Shown here: in pieces, positions 55,046 to 63,135 of the stretch
How positions within the stretch are numbered: the first letter of the stretch is position 1
Layout: every line of letters begins with the position of its first letter
DNA from: CS1-C013 sp964347265
Lineage (GTDB): Archaea; Aenigmatarchaeota; Aenigmatarchaeia; Aenigmatarchaeales; Aenigmatarchaeaceae
Direction: 5' to 3'
NCBI GenBank assembly: GCA_964347265.1
Contig: CAYFXV010000001.1
Span: 124,001 to 188,000, forward strand
Length of the DNA: 64,000 nucleotides
Made by a program: the position numbers and the translations under genes
Notes under the pieces: generated by a model
What the model was told of the DNA's origin: nothing
The model's database searches: none
Seen by the model: the letters and a program-made list of their open reading frames with translations, nothing else

Positions 55046-56599
55046 ATGGGATTAATGAAATTATTACCAATAACACTTTTAGCATTAGTTCTTGCAGCAA
55101 CACTAGTTAGAGCTGCCCATATACCAGAAGTTTTACTAAATCCTTCTGAATGGGCTGCTAACACTGAAAAAGAACTTTATTTGTCAGTAAAGAATTCAGA
55201 CGAAGATAACATAATAAAAGTAGAAATAGAAGTTCCGGAAGCTTTAGACGAAACACCAATATATGAGATAGTTGATGTAGGGATGCCTGCAGGATGGACA
55301 TACCAGCAATTTTCTAAAAAGATAGTATGGACAGCAACTGGAGTAGGAATTGGAGTCGGGGAAACTGTAGAATTTGGTTTTATAGCTGTATCACCAGAAT
55401 CAGGGGAATATGAATGGACTTGGAGAACACATGACAGCGTGGACACATACGCAGGAACATCCACAACAAGAGTTTCAGCAGCTCCAGTATCTTATTTCAA
55501 GATATTTGGTGTTTCAGAAAAAACAAAGGCCGGAAATCTTCTTAGAATAACAGTTAAAGCATATGCAGAAGATGATACAGTAAAAACAGATTATACTGGA
55601 ATAGTTAGTTTTACTTCAACAGATTCAAGAGCAATATTGCCTTCTGATTACATATTCACCAGTTTAGACAAAGGTTCTAGAGAATTCTTAGTAACTTACA
55701 AAACAATAGGAGACCAAACATTTACTATTACTGATTGGACTTCAAAAATTACAAAACAATCAATTATAACAAATGTTGAACCTGGACCTGCAATATCAAT
55801 AACTATAAGTCCTGAAGGTTCTGAAGTAAGTCCAGGAAGTTCAATAACATTTGAAGCAGAAGGAAAAGACAAATTTGATAATAAATTTGATGTTACAGGA
55901 ATGACAACATGGGGTATAGATTCAGAAGCTGGTGGAAGTTGGGATAAAAATGTTTATACAGCTGAAAAAGAAGGAATATGGACTGTAACTGGAATTTATA
56001 ACTCAGTAGTTGATGGAACAACCTTAAATGTAAAACCTGGCGTACCTCCTGTCACACCACCGGAAGAGGAGGAAGAGGTTCCTGAGGAAGTTCCAGAAGA
56101 GGTTCCTGAAGAAGTACCAGAGGAGGTTCCTGAAGAGGAAGAAGAGGAAGTCATACCAGTTGAACCAACAGCTCCTTTAGAAGAAATGAACATAGAATGC
56201 GAAGATATTGTAACAATGGCTCCTGGTTCAAATGAAACATTTATAGTAACATTAAACAATGTTGGAACAACAGATTTAACTGATGTGAGTTTATCGACAA
56301 TGGGAATTCCAAGTGAGTGGATAACAATTTATCCATTTAAAATCACACTTGAAGCAGGAACTTCAAGAGACTTCTTAATAGTATTGAGTGTTCCTGAAAA
56401 CGAAACTGAATCAAGAAAAATAGATTTAATAGCAACTTCAACTGAAGGGATAACAACATCAAGAAGTATTGATCTAAATCTTGGAGCACCTCCAACAGGT
56501 TTTGTAGGGATATCAAAGAATCTATTGAATCTTGGAATTGTCATAATAGCAGTTGCAGCTTTAGTGCTAATAGCTTGGGAACTATGGTTTAGAAAGTAG
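55046..56599 (+). CDS. Membrane-anchored surface protein with EEVP stalk
   Basis: 517 aa. Signal peptide 1-23 (LALVLAATLVRAA). An N-terminal beta domain (ILLNPSEWAANTEKELYLSVKN type, about 25-145) is followed by two Ig-like domains (about 150-245; 246-325), an acidic proline-rich stalk of five EEVP units (about 343-365), a NEW3-like domain (about 385-485) and a C-terminal helix (about 492-513) ending WFRK. Few sequons compared with the 1-48 kb proteins, so a different class. Leaderless start. Stand-alone gene. Likely S-layer-associated or adhesive. Confidence 0.88.
   Translation: MGLMKLLPITLLALVLAATLVRAAHIPEVLLNPSEWAANTEKELYLSVKNSDEDNIIKVEIEVPEALDETPIYEIVDVGMPAGWTYQQFSKKIVWTATGVGIGVGETVEFGFIAVSPESGEYEWTWRTHDSVDTYAGTSTTRVSAAPVSYFKIFGVSEKTKAGNLLRITVKAYAEDDTVKTDYTGIVSFTSTDSRAILPSDYIFTSLDKGSREFLVTYKTIGDQTFTITDWTSKITKQSIITNVEPGPAISITISPEGSEVSPGSSITFEAEGKDKFDNKFDVTGMTTWGIDSEAGGSWDKNVYTAEKEGIWTVTGIYNSVVDGTTLNVKPGVPPVTPPEEEEEVPEEVPEEVPEEVPEEVPEEEEEEVIPVEPTAPLEEMNIECEDIVTMAPGSNETFIVTLNNVGTTDLTDVSLSTMGIPSEWITIYPFKITLEAGTSRDFLIVLSVPENETESRKIDLIATSTEGITTSRSIDLNLGAPPTGFVGISKNLLNLGIVIIAVAALVLIAWELWFRK
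56070..56135 (+). repeat. 12-bp tandem repeat coding for EEVP
   Basis: About five units of GAGGTTCCTGAA-type sequence with silent changes coding for a rigid acidic stalk between the Ig-like domains and the membrane-proximal domain. Copy number could vary between strains. Confidence 0.75.
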
Positions 56600-56653
56600 T
56601 TTTTTCATTTTTTATTTTTAATAGATAATTTTTTGTAGTTTTAATTCTATTTA

Positions 56654-56671
56654 GTTCTTATACTAAAGAAC
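56654..56671. promoter_or_regulatory. Inverted repeat GTTCTT-N6-AAGAAC upstream of alaS
   Basis: Perfect 6-bp arms around ATACTA, directly before the TATA-like CAATATATAATAA. The preceding T-rich stretch (56600-56640) is a likely transcription end for the upstream gene. The dyad may be an operator. Confidence 0.4.
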
Positions 56672-56712
56672 AATATATAATAAATTGATAATCATTAGAT
56701 AAAAGTGATGTA

Positions 56713-58482
56713 ATGGTTTTAAATTCAGATAATTTAAAAAAGCTATACATAGAATTTTTCAAACAAAAAGGACACAAAGTCATTCCGAATGTCTCACTTA
56801 TTCCAGAGAATGATCCCACTGTTTTATTCACAACAGCTGGTATGCATCCTTTAGTTCCTTTTTTGTTAGGTCAGCCACATCCACAAGGAAAAAGACTTGT
56901 GAATTTACAAAAATGTTTTAGGACTAGTGATATAGATGAAGTTGGTAATAATTTTCATCTAAGTTTTTTTGAGATGCTCGGTAATTGGTCATTAGGAGAT
57001 TATTTTAAAAAAGAGGCTATCACTTGGAGTCTTGAATTCTTAACAAGTAAAGACTGGCTTGGTTTAGACAAAAATAAAATATATGTTAGTGTTTTTGAAG
57101 GTGATGAGAATGTTTCTAGAGATGAAGAGAGTGCTAGAATTTGGCAGAGCCTCGGTATTCCAAAAGAAAGAATCTTCTATTTACCGAAAAAAGAGAATTG
57201 GTGGGGACCTGCTGGTGAAACAGGTCCTTGTGGACCTGATACTGAAATGTTTTATGATACAGGAAAAAAATCTTGTGGAAAAGATTGTAAACCAAGCTGT
57301 CCTTGTGGAAAATATTTTGAAATATGGAACGATGTTTTCATGGAATATAATAAAACAGCAGAAGGAAAATACGAATTGTTAGACCAAAAGAATGTTGATA
57401 CTGGAATGGGAGTTGAAAGAACAATTGCTGTCTTACAAGGAAAAAATAGTGTTTATGAAATAGAAGAATTCAAACCAATTGTTGATATGTTAAAGAAAAT
57501 TGCAAAAATAACAAATGAAAAACAGGAAAGATCCATAAGGATTATTGCAGATCATATACGTGCTGCAACCTTTATTCTAGCCGAAAAAATAGTACCAAAG
57601 AATGTAGAGCAAGGTTATATTCTCAGGAGATTAATAAGAAGGGCAATAAGACATGGAAAAAGTTTAGGAATAGAAAAAGATTTTCTCAGTGAGCTTTCAA
57701 AAATCATTATAAAAATTCATTCTAAAGATTATTCATACCTGAAAGAAAACGAAGAGTTCATTCTTAATGAAATGGAGAAAGAAGAAATGAGGTTTAGAAA
57801 TACGCTAGCAAAAGGTTTAAGAAAATTCAATGAGATTGCTAAAAATTTGAAAAATATTAATGGTAAGAATGCATTCCTACTATTTCAGAGTTATGGATTC
57901 CCCATAGAAATGACAAAAGAACTTGGAAAAGAAATTGGTATTGATGTTGATGAAAATGGATTCCAAGAGGAATTTAAAAAACATCAGAAGATATCTAGAG
58001 TCGGTGCTGAAAAAAAATTCGGTAGTGGATTGGCTGACACCTCAGAACAGACGGTAAAGCTACATACTGCAACACATTTACTTAATGAAGCATTGAGAAG
58101 AGTCCTGAAAAAAAGAGATATTATACAAAAAGGTTCTAACATAACACCAGAGAGATTAAGATTTGATTTCAACTTTGATAGAGGATTGACAGATAAAGAA
58201 ATAAAAGATGTTGAGGATCTAGTTAACGAACAAATAAAGAAAGCACTTCCTGTTAAGAGAAAAGAAACAACACTTGAGGAAGCAAAAAAAATGGGAGCCC
58301 AAGCTGTTTTCAAACAAAAATATGGAGAAAAGATTTTTGTTTATTCTATAGGAGATTTTTCTTTAGAAATATGTAGTGGACCGCATGTAAAGAATACAAA
58401 AGAACTTGGTAAATTTAAAATAGTTAAAGAAAAGAGTATTTCTTCAGGTGTAAGAAGAATAAGGGCGATTTTGGAAAGTTAA
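56713..58482 (+). CDS. alaS: Alanyl-tRNA synthetase, bacterial-type, lacking C-Ala domain
   Basis: 589 aa against about 870-900 in most species. The class II catalytic core is present (FFKQKGHKVIPN; LFTTAGMHPLVPF; RTSDIDEVGNNFHLSFFEMLGNWSLG; DTGMGVERTIAV), then the tRNA-recognition helices (ADHIRAATFILAE; ILRRLIRRAIRHG). The editing domain has HTATH and CSGPH zinc/active-site motifs and ends at residue 589. The oligomerising C-Ala domain is absent. The catalytic core resembles bacterial enzymes rather than archaeal ones, and short AlaRS forms occur in reduced bacteria, so transfer is plausible. GTGATG precedes the ATG. It charges tRNA-Ala and should still edit Ser/Gly. Confidence 0.95.
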   Translation: MVLNSDNLKKLYIEFFKQKGHKVIPNVSLIPENDPTVLFTTAGMHPLVPFLLGQPHPQGKRLVNLQKCFRTSDIDEVGNNFHLSFFEMLGNWSLGDYFKKEAITWSLEFLTSKDWLGLDKNKIYVSVFEGDENVSRDEESARIWQSLGIPKERIFYLPKKENWWGPAGETGPCGPDTEMFYDTGKKSCGKDCKPSCPCGKYFEIWNDVFMEYNKTAEGKYELLDQKNVDTGMGVERTIAVLQGKNSVYEIEEFKPIVDMLKKIAKITNEKQERSIRIIADHIRAATFILAEKIVPKNVEQGYILRRLIRRAIRHGKSLGIEKDFLSELSKIIIKIHSKDYSYLKENEEFILNEMEKEEMRFRNTLAKGLRKFNEIAKNLKNINGKNAFLLFQSYGFPIEMTKELGKEIGIDVDENGFQEEFKKHQKISRVGAEKKFGSGLADTSEQTVKLHTATHLLNEALRRVLKKRDIIQKGSNITPERLRFDFNFDRGLTDKEIKDVEDLVNEQIKKALPVKRKETTLEEAKKMGAQAVFKQKYGEKIFVYSIGDFSLEICSGPHVKNTKELGKFKIVKEKSISSGVRRIRAILES

Positions 58483-58519
58483 GAAACTAAAATAAATCCT
58501 TTTATGAAGAAGCTTTTGA

Positions 58520-58531
58520 GAGATTTAAATC
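58520..58531 (+). promoter_or_regulatory. TATA-like box for the 55-aa membrane peptide
   Basis: AGATTTAAATCC (itself nearly palindromic) is about 28 nt before the ATG at 58554. Confidence 0.45.
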
Positions 58532-58553
58532 CTGATTTTTCTATATTTTTAGT

Positions 58554-58721
58554 ATGAAGAAGAAAACAAAAAAGAAAACTTCAAGAAAATGGATATGGGT
58601 CATTGTAATTTTACTTATACTTTTAATAATAATCTGTCTTCTTTTTACGACTTGTAATTTTTGGGCTTGTCAAATTTGTGGTATTTTCCCTGTTTTAAAG
58701 GTAGCACCAGTTCCTCCTTAA
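58554..58721 (+). CDS. Small Cys-containing membrane peptide (55 aa)
   Basis: MKKKTKKKTSRKW is a basic start, followed by a membrane helix (about 14-32, IWVIVILLILLIIICLLF) and a short outer part with CNFWACQICG and APVPP. It has a promoter-like TATA at leaderless distance and lies 12 bp before another small membrane-protein gene. The three Cys (34, 39, 42) could bind metal or form a disulphide. Coding is supported by signal-like architecture and position only; no family recognised. Confidence 0.6.
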   Translation: MKKKTKKKTSRKWIWVIVILLILLIIICLLFTTCNFWACQICGIFPVLKVAPVPP

Positions 58722-58733
58722 CTTAGTGATTAA

Positions 58734-59018
58734 ATGACTAATTTCAAACAATTCCTGAAGCCGGATTGGAGAAAGATTGTGATATTTTTTATACTGTTTA
58801 TTATTTCTCTGTTTTTACCTAACTATTATTTCAAGGGTAATGGATTTCCATTTGCTTATTTCTCTTTTCGAGGCGGAGGAGTACTTCCTTCTGGCGCTTT
58901 AGTTGATTTTGTTTCAAGTTATAATTTATTAGCATTAATATTGAATCTGGTTTTTTGGTATCTCCTCTCCTGTCTCATAGTCTGGATTTATGATAAGGTG
59001 AAAAAGAAAAAGCGATAG
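58734..59018 (+). CDS. Small membrane protein (94 aa)
   Basis: Two membrane helices (about 15-33 and 65-86), with KPDWRKIVIFFILFIISLF at the start and YLLSCLIVWIYDKVKKKKR at the end. The middle loop has GGGVLPSGALVDF. Layout resembles a widespread class of small archaeal membrane proteins of unknown role (a WKI.. helix, Gly-rich loop, LLSCLIVWIY end). GTGAT lies 6 nt before the ATG. Likely co-transcribed with the 55-aa peptide. Confidence 0.82.
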   Translation: MTNFKQFLKPDWRKIVIFFILFIISLFLPNYYFKGNGFPFAYFSFRGGGVLPSGALVDFVSSYNLLALILNLVFWYLLSCLIVWIYDKVKKKKR

Positions 59019-59060
59019 TGTGGATAAAAACAGATTAGGTAAAAACCGAAAATAATCAAC

Positions 59061-59072
59061 AATATATTTAAG
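59061..59072 (+). promoter_or_regulatory. TATA box for the secreted beta-propeller gene
   Basis: AATATATTTAAG is about 28 nt before the ATG at 59095; no Shine-Dalgarno sequence, so leaderless. Confidence 0.5.
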
Positions 59073-59094
59073 TAGGTTTTATTAAAGTTTCTTT

Positions 59095-61065
59095 ATGGAA
59101 ATAAGAAACAGATATGTGGCAATTTCGGTCTTAGTAATAATGGCCCTTTCTTTTATTGGTATTTTTATTATTATTGAGGAACCTGAAATTGTGTATGCTG
59201 CAATGGGACAAGAAATTGGAGCTGGTGAATTAGAAAAATTCTCCTCATGTGATGAATTAAAGACTTTTGTAAAAACAAATATTGAAGCATCTCGGAGGAG
59301 TACTGAGGAGATGGGATGGGAAGATGTTTTAGCCGTACCACTTATGGCACCTCTGGCTGCTGTTGGAAGTGCTGCTGCACCATCAATGGCAATGGAAAGT
59401 CAAGCAGCTATAGCAACAACTGGCCTTGCTGGAAAGTCTTTAGAGGCTGGTGAATATTCAACAACAAACATTCAAGTAGAGGGTGTTGATGAGGCTGATA
59501 TTGTAAAAAACGATGGAAAATACATATATGTGGTTTCTGGAAAAAAAATTGTTATTGTTGATGCATTTCCACCTGAAAATGCTGAAATATTATCTGAAAT
59601 TCAATTAAGTGGCTATCCAACAGAAATATTCATAAATAAAGACAAGTTAGTTGTCTTTGGTTCTACAGGTGGAAGTTATTATAGTTCAGGAACATTTATT
59701 AAAGTTTATGATATTTCTGATAGAGGAAATCCACAAATAAAGAGAGATGTTTCTTTAGATGGTAGTTACTTTAATTCAAGAATGATAGGAGACTATGTTT
59801 ATGTTATAATCAATCAACCAATTTACTATCAAGTAGAAGAGGATATAAAAATCCCTGAAATGAAAGTCGGAACTCAAATCGAGCCTGTTTGTGATTGTGA
59901 TGATATATATTATTTTGATATTCCTGACCGATCCTATAGAATGACAATAATAACATCAGTAAACACACAAAATGACAATGAAGATATAGAAAGCAAAACA
60001 TTCCTTACAGGAGATACACAGAATATATTTGTTTCTCTAAATAATATTTACCTAACTCAAACTACATACAGTTACATACCTGAAATAGAAACAAGTGAAA
60101 AAACTATTGTTCATAAAATTGCTGTAAAGGATGGAGATGTGGAATATAAAGCTGAAGGAAAAGTTCCAGGAAATGTTTTGAATCAGTTCTCAATGGACGA
60201 ATTTAATGGATACTTTAGAATTGCAACAACAATTGGACGTGTGGCAAGGTTTGAAGGACAGGCAACATCCACAAACAATGTTTATGTTCTTGATAGTAAT
60301 CTTAATACTGTTGGTAGACTAGAAGATTTAGCTCCCGGAGAAAGAATATATTCTGCCAGATTCATGGGTGATAGATGTTATCTTGTTACATTTAGAAAAG
60401 TTGATCCTTTGTTTGTAATAGATCTAGCAGATCCTTTTAATCCAAAAGTTCTTGGAAAACTAAAAATACCAGGATACTCAGATTACCTTCATCCTTATGA
60501 TGAAGACCACATAATAGGTGTAGGTAAGGAAACTATAGCAGCTGAAAGTGGAGACTTTTCTTGGTATCAAGGAGTAAAATTATCTTTGTTTGATGTTAGT
60601 GATGTTACAATGCCAAAAGAAGTATCAAAACTTGAAATAGGCGATAGAGGAACTGATTCATATGTATTAAGAGATCATAAAGCATTCTTGTTCAGCAGGT
60701 CTAAGAATCTACTTGTCATACCAATCAAACTTGCAGAAATTAATGAAGAACAATACCCACAAGGTATTCCACCTAGTATGAGTGGACAGTTTGTTTGGCA
60801 AGGAGCTTATGTAATTGATATTTCATTAGAAGGTGGGCTTGGAGTTAAAGGGAGAGTAGGTCACGCAGATGAAGAAGGGCTCTTGAAAAGCGGTTATTAT
60901 TACTCTTCTCCTTATGCTGTAGAAAGATCATTATACATGAATGATGTACTTTATACAATATCTAAAAAAATGATAAAAATGAATGATTTGGATGATTTGA
61001 ATGAGATTAATAAAATAGAGCTTCCTTATGAGTCTGGAGTAGGATATCCTACTCCTTATCGATAA
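59095..61065 (+). CDS. Secreted beta-propeller domain protein (PF09826-like)
   Basis: 656 aa. N-terminal hydrophobic signal/anchor (about 7-28). Short helical segment and an Ala/Met-rich stretch (about 80-115), then the beta propeller with the family signature TTNIQVEGVDEADIVKNDGKYIY and repeated blades (YVVSGKKIVIVD; KVYDISDRGNPQ; VTFRKVDPLFVIDLADP; LFDVSDVTMPKEV). The family is found in archaea and bacteria as exported proteins; biochemical role unknown, possibly binding or enzyme inhibition. Four Cys near 50 and 265. No C-terminal anchor. Leaderless, monocistronic; converges with the phosphodiesterase gene. Confidence 0.9.
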   Translation: MEIRNRYVAISVLVIMALSFIGIFIIIEEPEIVYAAMGQEIGAGELEKFSSCDELKTFVKTNIEASRRSTEEMGWEDVLAVPLMAPLAAVGSAAAPSMAMESQAAIATTGLAGKSLEAGEYSTTNIQVEGVDEADIVKNDGKYIYVVSGKKIVIVDAFPPENAEILSEIQLSGYPTEIFINKDKLVVFGSTGGSYYSSGTFIKVYDISDRGNPQIKRDVSLDGSYFNSRMIGDYVYVIINQPIYYQVEEDIKIPEMKVGTQIEPVCDCDDIYYFDIPDRSYRMTIITSVNTQNDNEDIESKTFLTGDTQNIFVSLNNIYLTQTTYSYIPEIETSEKTIVHKIAVKDGDVEYKAEGKVPGNVLNQFSMDEFNGYFRIATTIGRVARFEGQATSTNNVYVLDSNLNTVGRLEDLAPGERIYSARFMGDRCYLVTFRKVDPLFVIDLADPFNPKVLGKLKIPGYSDYLHPYDEDHIIGVGKETIAAESGDFSWYQGVKLSLFDVSDVTMPKEVSKLEIGDRGTDSYVLRDHKAFLFSRSKNLLVIPIKLAEINEEQYPQGIPPSMSGQFVWQGAYVIDISLEGGLGVKGRVGHADEEGLLKSGYYYSSPYAVERSLYMNDVLYTISKKMIKMNDLDDLNEINKIELPYESGVGYPTPYR

Positions 61066-61093
61066 TTCGTTTTCTCCCTTAACCCTCTTCCTT

Positions 61094-61594
61094 TCATTTA
61101 ATCACATTTTTAATTTCTATTTCATTTTTATCAGTATCATAAATTCCAAAAGTACATTTATTTGTGACAACACCATGAATTTCACCAGGATTTGATAGAA
61201 GTGTTTTGCCAATCTTTTCTACTTTTGAAGTATGAGTGTGACCATGAAAGACAGCATCATATTTTCCAGTTTTGGCTAAACCTTTTGCAAACTGGTTGTT
61301 ATGACAAACTGCAATTTTCCTTCCACCTACTTCTGTTTCCAACAGATCCTTTTTCAAAGTAATATCTTTATAACTCTTGAGTGCTAGATGTGTTATTTCT
61401 TTCTGAGCACCATCAACATTACCAAAAACAGCATAAATTGGAAGCCCAAAATTTGCTAGTTTTCTGAATGTAAAAGGTGCACAAAAATCTCCACAAAAAA
61501 TGATAGCATTAATTTTCTCATTTTTTAAGTTATTCAAAACCTTTTCTAAATTCCATATATTGTCGTGAATATCTGATAAAACAGCAACTTTCAT
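61094..61594 (-). CDS. MJ0936/YfcE-type metallophosphodiesterase
   Basis: 166 aa, the usual length. Metal-binding motifs in order: DIHDN (D8, H10), GDFCAPF, GNVDG, a His in AVCHNN, and GHTHTS. The family hydrolyses phosphodiester bonds, often tested on 2',3'-cyclic nucleotides or artificial substrates, with Mn2+ or Ni2+. GNVDG versus the usual GNCD and CHNN versus THG are small variants. AAGTGAG precedes the ATG. Convergent with the propeller gene and downstream of the tRNA-like remnant. Physiological substrate unknown. Confidence 0.93.
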   Translation of the reverse strand: MKVAVLSDIHDNIWNLEKVLNNLKNEKINAIIFCGDFCAPFTFRKLANFGLPIYAVFGNVDGAQKEITHLALKSYKDITLKKDLLETEVGGRKIAVCHNNQFAKGLAKTGKYDAVFHGHTHTSKVEKIGKTLLSNPGEIHGVVTNKCTFGIYDTDKNEIEIKNVIK

Positions 61595-61657
61595 TTTTTC
61601 TCACTTCTTAAAATTTACCACTAAAAACTTAAATTAATCCCTCATCCCGGTCAAGAA

Positions 61658-61695
61658 GATGATGCGCCGACCGAGATTCGAACTACTGCATCATC
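61658..61695. repeat. Inverted repeat enclosing the tRNA-like fragment
   Basis: Arms GATGATGC (61658-61665) and GCATCATC (61688-61695) flank a 22-nt loop. The right arm contains the stop codon of the 144-aa gene. This could fold as a hairpin acting as a terminator for the reverse-strand trxB operon or be a by-product of integration. Confidence 0.6.
61663..61684 (-). other. tRNA 3'-end remnant (TΨC loop plus acceptor strand), possible attachment-site relic
   Basis: On the reverse strand this reads GTTCGAATCTCGG followed by TCGGCGCA, the classic tRNA T-loop, 3' T-stem strand, 3' acceptor strand and discriminator. The matching 5' T-stem strand (CCGAG) and acceptor strand (GCGCCGA) are absent: upstream is the end of a protein-coding gene. 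So this is not an intact tRNA. Such a fragment is what integrases that use tRNA 3' ends leave behind. A 3' half of a split tRNA is a less likely alternative because the T-stem is not complete. Confidence 0.55.
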
Positions 61696-62125
61696 TGTAA
61701 TCAATCAATATTCTATCTCTATTCTTAATTGTATAAAGTTCGTATTGAAAATTCTCTATATTATTAACATACATTCTTATAGAATGATTTTCATTGTTAC
61801 AATATTCTAATATGCAACTACTATTAAAATTCTCATTCCATATTTCAAAAAATTCTCCTAAAGTAGCAGATTCTTCTCCAGTCTTAAAAATTACACCATC
61901 AGAATTAAGTGTAAATAACTTAGCTCTTGTCTCATTTGTAATACCAACACCAGCTGGTATTGGTTGTAATTCATTAAATATAACTATACCTAATACTGCT
62001 GCCCACTCAGCTTGTACTTGATTTTGAGATGGAGATGTATATAATACTGCACCAATTAAACCACTTCCTAAAAAAGCAATTATTATGAAAATAGCAAATA
62101 TCTGTTTTTTAGTTGATTTCTTCAT
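61691..62125 (-). CDS. Small N-terminally anchored extracellular protein
   Basis: 144 aa. One hydrophobic helix (about 9-28) follows a Lys-rich start; the rest is extracellular with two close Cys (CILEYC) and sequons. The segment AEWAAVLGIVIFNELQPIP recalls a hydrophobic patch but no family is recognised. Start overlaps the stop of thioredoxin reductase by ATGA, so the two are coupled. Its 3' end runs into the tRNA-like hairpin, and it may have come in with an inserted element; this is inference. Confidence 0.78.
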   Translation of the reverse strand: MKKSTKKQIFAIFIIIAFLGSGLIGAVLYTSPSQNQVQAEWAAVLGIVIFNELQPIPAGVGITNETRAKLFTLNSDGVIFKTGEESATLGEFFEIWNENFNSSCILEYCNNENHSIRMYVNNIENFQYELYTIKNRDRILIDYR

Positions 62126-63075
62126 TTTTTCTTCTCTCCGTAATCAGCTGGCTTTCTTTCTCCGTAAAATCCTCCTTTAAGATATAAATAAGCATTTGTA
62201 GCAGCTTCAGCGCCTTCTGCAGCAGCAACAATTATTTGTGCAAAAGAACCAGTAACATCTCCAACAGCATAAACTCCAGGTATATTAGTTTCAAATTTAT
62301 CATTAACTGTTACAAAATTCTTTTCATTAACTTCTACTCCAGCAGCTTTAACAATTTCTGTTGTTGGTATTTCTCCTATTTCTATGAAAATTCCATCTAA
62401 TTGAAACTCTTGAGTTTCATTTGTTTTCACATTCTTGATTGTAACTTTATTAACAAACTTATCTCCTTCTACTTTTTCAATAACAGAATTCCATATGATT
62501 TTAACTGGGGTTTTTTTAAGTTTTTCTTGAGTTACTTCTTCAGCTCTTAGTTTATCTCTTCTATGTATAAGATATGTTTCAGAAGCAATTCCACTTGCAT
62601 ACATAGCAGCAGTAACAGCAGAATCAGAGCCTCCAATAATAGCAACCTTTTTATCTTTAAATAATGGTATATCACATGTTGCACAATAAGAAACTCCTTT
62701 TCCTATGAATTTTTCCTCGCCTTCAACCTTTAACCTTCTATAATGACTTCCTGTTGCAATTATAACAATTTTAGATGAATACTCTTTTTCAGGTGTTTTT
62801 ACTTTTTTTATTTCACCTTTTAATTCCAAACCACCTACTTTTGCTAGCTTGAATTCACAACCAAATTTTTCTGCTTGTTTTTTCATTTTTTCAGCTAATT
62901 CCATTCCTGATATTGGTTCTACTCCTGGATAATTCTCTACTACATGTGCTAATGCCATTTGGCCTCCTAAAGTTTCACTAAGAATTAAAGTTTTAAGATT
63001 TCTTCTAGCAGCATACAAACCTGCAGCTAAGGCTGCTGGTCCACCACCAACAATAATGATATCGTATGTTTCCAT
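62122..63075 (-). CDS. trxB: Thioredoxin reductase
   Basis: 317 aa from the ATG at 63075; an ATG at 63084 would add three residues ahead of the FAD motif. FAD-binding DIIIVGGGPAALAAGLYAARR, redox pair CATC (131-134), NADPH-type motif VAIIGGSDSAVTAAM and the C-terminal FAD motif GVYAVGDVTG. The enzyme reduces thioredoxin-like proteins. The NADPH motif reads GGSDSA and HRRDKLRAE fits NADPH binding. A redox partner in the window could be the ferredoxin-thioredoxin fusion, though its CxxC is lost. Divergent from the glutamate synthase gene. Confidence 0.95.
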   Translation of the reverse strand: METYDIIIVGGGPAALAAGLYAARRNLKTLILSETLGGQMALAHVVENYPGVEPISGMELAEKMKKQAEKFGCEFKLAKVGGLELKGEIKKVKTPEKEYSSKIVIIATGSHYRRLKVEGEEKFIGKGVSYCATCDIPLFKDKKVAIIGGSDSAVTAAMYASGIASETYLIHRRDKLRAEEVTQEKLKKTPVKIIWNSVIEKVEGDKFVNKVTIKNVKTNETQEFQLDGIFIEIGEIPTTEIVKAAGVEVNEKNFVTVNDKFETNIPGVYAVGDVTGSFAQIIVAAAEGAEAATNAYLYLKGGFYGERKPADYGEKKK

Positions 63076-63135
63076 AAAAATCATCTATATAATATAATTT
63101 TTAAACTCTTAATATTATATTATATTGGTGGTTCA
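63076..63135. promoter_or_regulatory. Divergent promoter region trxB / glutamate synthase
   Basis: A 60-bp AT-rich spacer with TATAATAT-type elements in both orientations (about 63088-63124). GGTGG just before the ATG at 63136 supports that start. Confidence 0.45.

Noticed and set aside
61640..61740. Intact tRNA gene
   Set aside because: Only T-loop and 3' acceptor strand are present; no D-arm, anticodon arm or complementary 5' strands could be found on either side.
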